Assembly (NCBI GenBank): GCA_016715895.1
Contig: JADJXH010000004.1
Coordinates: forward strand, 744,001-808,000
Direction: 5' to 3'
Length of the DNA stretch: 64,000 nucleotides
Origin: Flavobacteriales bacterium
GTDB taxonomy: Bacteria > Bacteroidota > Bacteroidia > Flavobacteriales_F > PHOS-HE28
Shown here: one piece after another, positions 50,738 through 59,080 of the stretch
How positions within the stretch are numbered: position 1 is the stretch's first letter
Layout of the letters: each line of letters starts with the position of its first letter
Position numbers and translations under genes: made by a program
Notes under the pieces: generated by a model
Seen by the model: only the letters and a program-made list of their open reading frames with translations
What the model was told of the DNA's origin: nothing
Database searches by the model: none

Positions 50738-52411
50738 ATGACCCGCCTTCTACCGCCTCTGCTCTTCGCCGCCGCGCTGGCCTGCCTCTTCCTGGGCTTC
50801 GCCGAACTGCGCACGGCCGAAGGCCCTGCCGGGCGGCAGAGCGGCTGGGACCGCCTGCTGGGCCGGGTGCCCGACCTGAGCGCATGGGCCACCGGAGAGG
50901 AGGTGGACGAAGCGGAGGTGGACGGCGCTCCGGAGGTCGTGCCCCCGTCCGAAGCGAACGAAAGCCCCGCCGACCGGGCCCGGCGCCTGTTGCGCGAGCA
51001 GCGGTCCGGGGCTTCACAAGACCCGGTCCAGGCCTCTTCGGACGTGTTGGATGTGGAGCCGGGGGTTCCGATGGACCCGTGGACGGGCGTGGCGATGCTG
51101 TGCGCGCTGCTCGGCCTGGCGGGTTTGGCACTTCGTGCGACCTGGGTGCCGGTGGCCTTCTCGGCACTGGGCATCGTGGGGGCCGGTGCGCTGGCGATCG
51201 GCCATTGGCAATGGGCCACGCAGCTGGCGGAGCAAGGGCTGCCCGCGTTGCGCATCGACGCCGGGGTGGTGGAAGCCCTGCCGGCCACCGGCCTATGGGC
51301 CGCCGTGGGCTTCCTGGTGGTCGCCGCCATCGCCGGTCTTGTGCCCCTGCTGCTGCACGAACGTCCGTCCTCCACCTCACCGGTGACCCGCGGACGATCG
51401 GGCCCGCCGCCAACGGCCCCACCAGCACGTCCCGCTCCGCACGCCGCACCTGCCGCCCGTACGCTGCCCGATCCGCCGAAGGTCCCTGCGTCCTCCGCAC
51501 CTCTGCGTGAGGCCAGCGCTTCTTCTGCGAGCGGCAGCGAGCCGCTACGCACTGCTGCTCGTCCGGGTGTCCCACCTTCGGGAGAAGGGCCACCCCCTGC
51601 GTCCTCTGCACCTCTGCGTGAGACCGGTGTTCCCTCCGCGAACCCCGGCGTGCCCCCGCCGCCCCCCGACCGCCCCACTGTCCCCTCTTCGGAAGAAGCC
51701 CCTCGCCCTGCGTCCTCCGCGCCGCTGCGTGAGGCCCGGCCCGAAACCTCTTCTCCTGCCACTGCCCCCAATCCGCCTCGCATGGATCCTCAGCACGCCC
51801 CCCACAGCACACCGCCACCGGCCGCCGCCACGCCGCTGGACCTCTTCACCGGCTTCGCCCGGCCCTACTTCGCGCTCATCGATGGCGGCGCGTTGTTCCG
51901 CAAGCCCTTCCGCATCCTGTACATGGTGCTGGCCGCCCTCAACCTGTTGAGCATTCTCGGGGTGTTGGCGGTGATGTTCAAGGGGGGCGTGGGTGGCATC
52001 CTCATCGGCCTGTTCGGCATCTTCGGGCTGTGGATCGGCTTCCAGCTGTGGTGGGACCGCAAGGACCGCATCAACCAGTATGTGAACCAGGGGTCGGAAT
52101 TCGTGGCGCTGCCGGTGTTCGCGCATTTCTTCCAGACCTGTGGGGAGTGGTTCGGCACCCTGATGGCCATCGTGGGCACGGGCGCTTCGTTGGTGATGGC
52201 GCTTCTGGGCCGAAGCGGTGGGCATGGCCGCAGCCCCCTGGACATGTTCACGGCCATGGCGGGTGATGCGCCTTTGGTGGGGTTGATCGCCAGCCCGCTG
52301 CTCGGCTTCCTGATCATCATTCTCACCCGCGCCATCGCCGAGCAGATCCGGGCGCTGGTGGCCGTGGCCAACAACACCAAGGCCATCGAGGTGAACACCC
52401 GCAAGGGCTGA
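50738..52411 (+). CDS. membrane protein with Pro/Ser-rich repeated linker
   Basis: A 557-residue protein not assigned to a known family. Membrane helices lie at about 4-22, then around 115-160 and 180-205; a Pro/Ala/Ser-rich linker spans about 210-365; and a second membrane domain (about 385-430, 480-530) begins with LDLFTGFARPYFALIDGGAL and ends with QIRALVAVANNTKAIEVN. The linker contains 37-residue repeats. A GTG at 50708 would overlap the stop of the previous gene, but the ATG at 50738 directly precedes the first helix and is preferred. The gene may belong to the operon starting at 48375. Confidence 0.75.
   Translation: MTRLLPPLLFAAALACLFLGFAELRTAEGPAGRQSGWDRLLGRVPDLSAWATGEEVDEAEVDGAPEVVPPSEANESPADRARRLLREQRSGASQDPVQASSDVLDVEPGVPMDPWTGVAMLCALLGLAGLALRATWVPVAFSALGIVGAGALAIGHWQWATQLAEQGLPALRIDAGVVEALPATGLWAAVGFLVVAAIAGLVPLLLHERPSSTSPVTRGRSGPPPTAPPARPAPHAAPAARTLPDPPKVPASSAPLREASASSASGSEPLRTAARPGVPPSGEGPPPASSAPLRETGVPSANPGVPPPPPDRPTVPSSEEAPRPASSAPLREARPETSSPATAPNPPRMDPQHAPHSTPPPAAATPLDLFTGFARPYFALIDGGALFRKPFRILYMVLAALNLLSILGVLAVMFKGGVGGILIGLFGIFGLWIGFQLWWDRKDRINQYVNQGSEFVALPVFAHFFQTCGEWFGTLMAIVGTGASLVMALLGRSGGHGRSPLDMFTAMAGDAPLVGLIASPLLGFLIIILTRAIAEQIRALVAVANNTKAIEVNTRKG
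51484..51816 (+). repeat. 111-bp tandem repeat inside the linker
   Basis: The segment encoding PASSAPLRE recurs at 51484, 51595 and 51706, exactly 111 bases (37 codons) apart. The first two units align end to end and close with VPPSGEGP and VPSSEEAP; the third decays after about 30 bases. Spacer parts have diverged, so the repeat is old, or the short core is under selection. Confidence 0.75.
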
Positions 52412-52503
52412 GCCGCCGCTTTCCCGATCCGGCCGCCGCCTTCGCAGCGGCGCATGCCGAGGATGTCCATGGGTCGGTGCTTTGGGGCATCAACACGAAC
52501 GCC

Positions 52504-52929
52504 ATGAACCCCAAGCCCCTCCTCGCCAGCCTGCTGATGACCACCGGCTTCTCTGCCGCCGCCCAGGTGATCCTGGCCCCGCTGCCCACCCACGCACCCC
52601 AGGGCCTGGCCACCCAACTACAGGCCGCGCTGACCCCGGCGCTCGCGTCCATGACGCCCTGCACGGTGCGGGTGGCGGAGGTCGCTGAAGGCCGCCACGG
52701 CAGCGGCGCCGCGCTGGTGATGGGCCAGGCCCCGGCCCTCTGGCTGGTGCTCGCGGTAGAGCGGACGGATGCCCTGGGACAAGTGCGGCGCACCGAACTG
52801 CACATGCAGGGCAGGGATACCGCGGACCTGATGGAGGCGCTGGCCGACCGGATGGAGGCCACCTTCGGGACCTTGGCCCCAGTCCCGCCGGATGTCGAAG
52901 AACCCGTTCAGGCCCGCCGCGCACATTGA
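52504..52929 (+). CDS. hypothetical exported protein
   Basis: A 141-residue protein with a signal peptide ending at about residue 18 (GFSAAA/QVI). The mature part has alternating helix and strand patterns (GLATQLQAALTPALASM, PALWLVLAVERTD) and no motif I recognise. The start at MNPKPLLAS is preferred to an ATG 27 bases upstream because it begins the signal sequence. It stands alone between a membrane protein and the giant surface protein. Confidence 0.65.
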   Translation: MNPKPLLASLLMTTGFSAAAQVILAPLPTHAPQGLATQLQAALTPALASMTPCTVRVAEVAEGRHGSGAALVMGQAPALWLVLAVERTDALGQVRRTELHMQGRDTADLMEALADRMEATFGTLAPVPPDVEEPVQARRAH

Positions 52930-53002
52930 CACACGGTGAACTGTGGATCAAGTCCTGCGGAACTCTCGTTCGATGTGGAATGATCCCGCGAACTTTGACC
53001 GG

Positions 53003-56000
53003 ATGTGTCGTTCCATATTGCCTCGCATACTCCTGATTTTCGTGCTGCTCCTGGTCGGTGCGGCGCGGGAGGTGATGGCGCAGTGCACCGTGACGATCAA
53101 CAATCCGGTCGCTTCACCTTGCCTGGGCGACACGCTTGCCCTTTCGGCAACGGCGAACGGCCAGAACGGACCGTTCATCTTCGCCTGGACCGTCACGGCT
53201 GGGTCCGGTGTGTTCTCCTCGACGAACACGTCCAACACGCTCTTCAGTCCCTCGACATCCGGAACGGTGACCGTGCAGGTGACCGTGACGGACACCAACG
53301 GAACGGTCTGCGCCACGGACCTTCACAGTTGGAGCGTGACGAATGCCTCGGTGGCGTCGCTGACCTGCACGAACGCACCATCGGTGACCTTCGATGGCCT
53401 GACGACGTTCAGGAACTGCACGCCACAGAACCAGTTCCTGTTCAATTTCCAGGAGAACGGGTCCATCCTGGGCAACGCGCAGGTGACGATCGACTGGGGC
53501 GATGCGAGCCCGGTGTTCACCTCGACCGGGGCTTGGCCGCCGCAGGGGCACCTGTATTCGCCGCCGGGCCTGTACACCATCACCTACACGGTGGATGATG
53601 GTGTGTGCGAGGACACGCAGTTCTACAACGTCTTTCTGGGCGTGAATCCTGGCGCCCAGTTCGGCCGGCCGAACAATGCTCCGGTCTGTGACGGGGCCAC
53701 GGTGGACTTTCTGATCACGCCGGACGCCACGAACGTGCCGGGCACCACGTACACGGTGTACTATGGTGATGGGTCGAGCGCGGTGTTCACCCACCCGCCA
53801 CCCGCTACGGTGAGCCACACGTACACCGCCAGTTCGTGCACGGGCGGGTCATATACGGTGACCTGTGGCGGTAGTCAGTTCCCGGTGGTGCCCGCGGCGA
53901 ACACCTTCACGGCCTGCTTGTGCGTGGAGAACCCCTGCGGCGGTTTTCCTCCGACGGCGCCGAACATCATCGTGCACGAGGCGGCGAACGCCGGCTTCAA
54001 TGCGCCGACGACGGCCTGCACCACGGCCGGGGTGGCCTTCAGCAGCACAAGCACCGGCGGGGTGATCGGCGCTCCGTGTGGCACGCCCTACCACACCTGG
54101 TCGATCAGCGGTCCTGGTGCCTACAACCTGCAGGCGGGGAGCCTGGGGCCCTTCGGATCGACCGGCCTCACCGTGCAGTTCCCTGTGCCTGGGGTGTACA
54201 CCGTTTCCTTGACCGCCGAGGGGGAGATCTGCCCGGCGGACACGTATGATCAGCAGATCTGCATCGAACCGCCCCTGGTGCCCACCTTCGATACCACGCA
54301 GGTGGGGCTGTGCGATCCGGTGACGGTGGCCTTGCAGAACACCACGGACCTGACGGACAACTGCAGTGTGCAGTGGGACTGGGTGGTGAGCGGTTCGGGC
54401 TTTTGCGGGGCCGCGGCCGCCTGGCAATGGACCAACGGCAACGCCACGAGCGCATCGCCGAGCATCCAGTTCACCGCGCCGGGCACCTACACCATCCGGC
54501 TGCGGGCATTGAACAGTTGCGGCTGGCAGCAGAGCGCACCGGTCTCCGTCACCGTGTTCGATGACCCGCAGATCCAGATGGGTGCGGCGCTCTCGCTCTG
54601 TGAAGGCGACGGGGCCAACCCCATAGCCACCTACACCACCTGCGGCACACCGATCACCAGCTACCTGTGGAACATGCCGTCGGCCACGCCATCGAGCTCC
54701 AACCTGCCGCTCCCCGGTCCAGTGACGATCAACTCAAGTGGAACGATCTCCGTCACCGTGACGAGCGTGTGTGGATCGGTGACGGCTAGCAACCCGGTCG
54801 TCGCTAACCCGGACCCACCGGCGAGCACGGTACCGCCCGGGCCGATCTCCATCTGCCAGGGACAGCCGCTCACCCTCGGCGCCACGAACGTGCCTGGTGC
54901 CACCTTCGTGTGGACCTCTCCCTTGGGCGTCACCTATGCCATGGATACGGTGGTGATCCCGGCCGCAGGACCGGCAGAGGACGGGCTGTGGACCGTGGTC
55001 GCGTTCCTGGGCGTGTGCGAGGGGCCGCCCGCCACAGTCGACGTGAGCATCATCCTGGCACCCGTGCTCGGCGTGGTGGCGAACCCATCGTCGATCTGCG
55101 TGGGTGACAGCAGCACGTTGGTCGCGGTGAACGCCACCAGCTACGCGTGGACCATCGGCACCACGCCCGTGGGTACGGGCAGCACCTTGGTGGTGGCGCC
55201 GACAAGCACCACCACGTACACCGTGGAAGGCGATGTGGGTGGCTGTCCCGGAACGGATGACATCACCGTCACCGTGAACCCGCTGCCTGTCGTGAACGCT
55301 GGTCCGGACCTGAGCCTCTGCGACCAGCCCATCCCCGAACTGCTGCAACCGGTGACCGCTGGCGGTACATGGGGCGCACCCGTGGTGGGCGGCCAATACA
55401 CGCCCAACGGGCAGGGCGTGTTCGAGGTGGCTTACGACTACACGGATGCCAACGGCTGCTTCAACAGCGACACCATCACCATCACCGTCGGTCCGCCCCC
55501 CGCGCCGGTCACCGCCGGTCCGGACACGCTGATCTGCATCAACAGCGGCACCGTGCAACTGGTGGCCGACCAACCTGGCGGAACATGGAGCAACAGCGTG
55601 TGGGTGAACGGTGCGGGCGAGTTCACCCCGGGAGCGGTGTCCACGGAACTTGTGGTGTACACAGTGGGCGCCGGTACCTGTGCGGTGGACGATACGGTGC
55701 AGGTGCAGGTGGTGCCGGGCGCCACGGTGGAAGCGGGGCCGAACGACCAGCTGTGCGCGAACGACCCGGCGCTGCAGCTCGTGCCGAATCCACTGGGCGG
55801 CACCTGGAGCGGCAACGGCGTCAGCATCACCGGCCTCTTCGACCCCGCGCAGGCCGTGATCGGGCCCAACGTGCTCACCTACACCTACCCGGACCCGAAC
55901 GGCTGCATCGTGGTCGACCAGCTCACCGTTCAGGTGGACCCGCTGCCTGTGCTCACCGTCACGAGCGACACCACCTTCTGCGTGTCGACCATTTCGCAGC

Positions 56001-59000
56001 AGATCATGCATTCCCCGACAGGCGGTACGTGGAGCGGTCCCAACGTGGATCCCGTGAGCGGCCAATACACGCCGGTGGCCACTACACCGATCGGTTCGCC
56101 GGACGTGCTGGTGTACACCTACACCGACGGCAATGGCTGCACGAACACCGCCTCCGTGCAGGTGACGGTGATCGACCCGCCCTTCGTGGCCTTCGCGGGC
56201 AACGACACGGCGGCCTGCGTCGGCAATGCACCCTTCCCGCTGGTGGGTGACGGGTTGGGCGGCGACTGGAGCGGTTCGTTCGTGCTGCCGGGCTACGCCT
56301 TCGATCCGTCCGTGGTGGGCACCTGGACGCTCACCTACACCGTCGGCACCGCCTCGTGTGAAACGCAGGACCAGGTGGACATCACCGTGGACCCGCTGCC
56401 GCCCAGCTTCGCTGGCGCACCGCTCACCGTGTGCGTGTACGATGCCGTGCAGACGCTGCAAGGCACGCCCGCCGGAGGCGTGTGGGACCGGCCGAACACC
56501 TTCGATCCGGACACGATGCAGCTTGGGCCCACCACCTTCTGCTACACCTACACCGACCCGATCACCGAGTGCGACAGCACGCACTGCACCACCGTCACCG
56601 TGGAGCCCATTCCCGTGGCGGACTTCAGCCTGCCCGACAGCGCGTGTGTGAACACGCCGGTGAACTTCACCAACATCACCGCCTGCGGCTGCACCTGGAC
56701 CTGGGACTTCGGCGACCTCAGCCTACCCAGCACGCAGCAGGACCCGCAGCACACGTATGGGGCCACCGGCACGTACACCGTGCAGCTGGTTGCCACCTCC
56801 GGCGCCGGATGCATCGACACCATCACGCACGCCCTGGTGATCACCGAGGCGCCCACCGCGCAGCTCACCTGGAGCGTGGCCGACAGCTGCGGGGACGGCC
56901 TGGTGCAGGTGACCAACGACCTGGTGATGGCCAACACCACGCACACCTGGTGGGTGAACGGAACGGTCGTGAGCAACGCGGTGCAGCCGGGCTCCTTCGC
57001 CCTGCAGGGCCCTGTGCTGGCCGACACGCTGTACACCCTGGTGTATGAACAGGCCAACTTCTGCGGCGCGGACCGTGATACCCTGCTGGTGTGGTTGCAT
57101 CCGCTACCCGTGGCCTCCTTCGGCACCGACCAGCTGATCTATTGCCTGGCGGACACGGTCTACATCGGCAACGACAGCTACGGCCTGGTGGACTCGGTCT
57201 TCTGGCAGCTCGGCGACGGCACCGTCAGCACCAACGGCTCGCCCACCTGGTTCCACCAGTACGTGCAGGACAGCACCTGGACGATCACCCTGGAGGTGTA
57301 CAACGAATGCGGTGCGGACACCGCGAGCTGGAGCGTGACCGTGCTGCCCAACCAGGTGACGGCCTTCTTCAGCACCGACACGGTGATCGGCTGTGCGCCA
57401 CTCACCAGCACCTTCACCAACTTCAGCGTGGGCGACACGGCGAGCATCTGGTACTTCGGCGACTCGTTGAACACCACGAGCATCAGCACGAACACCGGCT
57501 TCACTTACACCGACCCCGGCACCTACACCGTGCAGCTGGTGGCCCTGGGTTGCGGGGTGGATACGGCCACGCAGGTGATCGAGGTGCTGGCCCTGCCGGT
57601 GGTGGACGCGCTGAGCGACCCCACCGTGTGCCTGGGCGATGCGGTGAGCTTCAGCGCGAGCGGCGCGGGCCTTGTGGGCCTGCTGTGGTCCTTCGGTGAT
57701 GGCGACTTCGACTCGATCCCCAACCCCACGCACACGTACGCCAACGCCGGCACGTACGACGTGATCCTCACGGTGGTGAGCAACATCACGCTGTGCCCCT
57801 CGGCGGACACGATCCAGGTGGAGGTGGTGGAGGCGCCGGTGCTTTCCCTGAGCGCCGCGGACACGGTGTTCTGCGTGCCCTTCGACCTGGCGTTGAGCGC
57901 CGCCGGCACCACGGGCAGCAACCTCGCCTACGTGTGGACCCTGAACGGCGACACCGTGTCATACAGCCCCAGCCCGCTACCGCAGCCGATCCCCGCGCCG
58001 GGCAGCTACGTGCTGGCGCTCACCGTGGAGGACCTGCTCACCGGCTGCAGCGACAGCGCCAGCTTCACCGTGGTGGGCTTGGAGACGCCGGTGAGCGGCC
58101 TGCTGCTGGACCCCTACGACCCCTGCGGCGACCCCGCGCAACTGGTGGCCACCAGCACCGCCACACCGCCGCAGGCCACGCTCGCCTGGAACATCAACGG
58201 GCAGCTCGTGGGGCAGGGGCCCGTGCTCGCCACCGCCTACAGCACGCCCGGCACGCACACCCTGGCGCTGATCGCAGAGCTGCCCGGTCCCTGTGCGGAC
58301 ACGGCCACCACGACCTTCACCCTGCTGGAGCGCCCGCTGGCCGGTTTCGACACCGGGCCTGTCTGCCTGGGTCAGGCCATCCCGATCACCGACACCAGCA
58401 GCAATGCGGTGGCCTGGTGGTGGTACCTCAACGGGGCCTTCGTGGGCAATGACCCCGGCGGCAGTGGCATCGTGCCCTCCTCTCTGGGCAACGACACCAT
58501 CGCCTTGGCGGTGACGAGCCCCGATGGCTGCCGCGACAGTACCTGGGTGGTGGTGGATGTGAACGCTCCGCCGCTGGCCGAGCTGCTCGCCGAGGCGCAG
58601 GCCGATTGTGAGACCGTGCTGCTCACCGCCGCCTTCGCCCCCAACAGCACCTACGTGTGGTACGTGAATGGTCAGCCCTACAGTGAGGAGCGCTCCCCGC
58701 CCTACTACCTGCCGCCCGATGCCACGGACGATGTGGAGTTCGCCCTGGTGGTCACGAACACGGACAGCTGCAGCAGCACCGACATGGCCACGGTCTACCC
58801 GCCCACCTGCGTGAACGTGCCGAACGCCTTCACGGTGGACGGCGACGGCAACAACGAGCTCTTCTTCCCAGTGGTGTATCCGGTGGTGCGCTTCCGCGAG
58901 TTCCGCATCTTCAACCGGTGGGGCGAGGTGATCTTCCGCACCAGCGATCCGAACACGGGCTGGGATGGTACCTACGGCGGTGCACGCGCGCAGGACGGCG

Positions 59001-59080
59001 TGTACGTGTGGAAGCTGCGCTACAGCGACGGCAACAACAACGAGCTGGAGAAAGTGGGGCATGTGACCTTGCTGCGATGA
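53003..59080 (+). CDS. giant PKD-repeat T9SS type B surface protein
   Basis: A 2025-residue secreted protein. The signal peptide ends at about residue 26 (REVMA/QCT). The bulk is PKD/Ig-like domains: units with VTIDWGDASPVF, TWTWDFGDLS, VFWQLGDGTVS, LLWSFGDGDF and HTYxxxGTYxVxL, and a central set with GGTW plus YxPN motifs (about residues 770-1200). The final 90 residues are a type B sorting domain (VPNAFTVDGDGNNELFFPV, FNRWGEVIFRT, GWDGTYGG, DGVYVWKLRY). Such proteins act as adhesins or matrix components. The stop overlaps the start of a TPR sensor kinase by 4 bases (ATGA). Two longer starts (52943, 52973) add residues before the signal peptide and are not preferred; GAACTTTG lies just before the chosen ATG. 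Confidence 0.9.
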   Translation: MCRSILPRILLIFVLLLVGAAREVMAQCTVTINNPVASPCLGDTLALSATANGQNGPFIFAWTVTAGSGVFSSTNTSNTLFSPSTSGTVTVQVTVTDTNGTVCATDLHSWSVTNASVASLTCTNAPSVTFDGLTTFRNCTPQNQFLFNFQENGSILGNAQVTIDWGDASPVFTSTGAWPPQGHLYSPPGLYTITYTVDDGVCEDTQFYNVFLGVNPGAQFGRPNNAPVCDGATVDFLITPDATNVPGTTYTVYYGDGSSAVFTHPPPATVSHTYTASSCTGGSYTVTCGGSQFPVVPAANTFTACLCVENPCGGFPPTAPNIIVHEAANAGFNAPTTACTTAGVAFSSTSTGGVIGAPCGTPYHTWSISGPGAYNLQAGSLGPFGSTGLTVQFPVPGVYTVSLTAEGEICPADTYDQQICIEPPLVPTFDTTQVGLCDPVTVALQNTTDLTDNCSVQWDWVVSGSGFCGAAAAWQWTNGNATSASPSIQFTAPGTYTIRLRALNSCGWQQSAPVSVTVFDDPQIQMGAALSLCEGDGANPIATYTTCGTPITSYLWNMPSATPSSSNLPLPGPVTINSSGTISVTVTSVCGSVTASNPVVANPDPPASTVPPGPISICQGQPLTLGATNVPGATFVWTSPLGVTYAMDTVVIPAAGPAEDGLWTVVAFLGVCEGPPATVDVSIILAPVLGVVANPSSICVGDSSTLVAVNATSYAWTIGTTPVGTGSTLVVAPTSTTTYTVEGDVGGCPGTDDITVTVNPLPVVNAGPDLSLCDQPIPELLQPVTAGGTWGAPVVGGQYTPNGQGVFEVAYDYTDANGCFNSDTITITVGPPPAPVTAGPDTLICINSGTVQLVADQPGGTWSNSVWVNGAGEFTPGAVSTELVVYTVGAGTCAVDDTVQVQVVPGATVEAGPNDQLCANDPALQLVPNPLGGTWSGNGVSITGLFDPAQAVIGPNVLTYTYPDPNGCIVVDQLTVQVDPLPVLTVTSDTTFCVSTISQQIMHSPTGGTWSGPNVDPVSGQYTPVATTPIGSPDVLVYTYTDGNGCTNTASVQVTVIDPPFVAFAGNDTAACVGNAPFPLVGDGLGGDWSGSFVLPGYAFDPSVVGTWTLTYTVGTASCETQDQVDITVDPLPPSFAGAPLTVCVYDAVQTLQGTPAGGVWDRPNTFDPDTMQLGPTTFCYTYTDPITECDSTHCTTVTVEPIPVADFSLPDSACVNTPVNFTNITACGCTWTWDFGDLSLPSTQQDPQHTYGATGTYTVQLVATSGAGCIDTITHALVITEAPTAQLTWSVADSCGDGLVQVTNDLVMANTTHTWWVNGTVVSNAVQPGSFALQGPVLADTLYTLVYEQANFCGADRDTLLVWLHPLPVASFGTDQLIYCLADTVYIGNDSYGLVDSVFWQLGDGTVSTNGSPTWFHQYVQDSTWTITLEVYNECGADTASWSVTVLPNQVTAFFSTDTVIGCAPLTSTFTNFSVGDTASIWYFGDSLNTTSISTNTGFTYTDPGTYTVQLVALGCGVDTATQVIEVLALPVVDALSDPTVCLGDAVSFSASGAGLVGLLWSFGDGDFDSIPNPTHTYANAGTYDVILTVVSNITLCPSADTIQVEVVEAPVLSLSAADTVFCVPFDLALSAAGTTGSNLAYVWTLNGDTVSYSPSPLPQPIPAPGSYVLALTVEDLLTGCSDSASFTVVGLETPVSGLLLDPYDPCGDPAQLVATSTATPPQATLAWNINGQLVGQGPVLATAYSTPGTHTLALIAELPGPCADTATTTFTLLERPLAGFDTGPVCLGQAIPITDTSSNAVAWWWYLNGAFVGNDPGGSGIVPSSLGNDTIALAVTSPDGCRDSTWVVVDVNAPPLAELLAEAQADCETVLLTAAFAPNSTYVWYVNGQPYSEERSPPYYLPPDATDDVEFALVVTNTDSCSSTDMATVYPPTCVNVPNAFTVDGDGNNELFFPVVYPVVRFREFRIFNRWGEVIFRTSDPNTGWDGTYGGARAQDGVYVWKLRYSDGNNNELEKVGHVTLLR

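Noticed and set aside
53003..59080. Repetitive DNA that might be taken for a CRISPR or satellite array
   Set aside because: The repeats are diverged PKD/Ig domain units in one open frame, with no constant repeat and spacer lengths.
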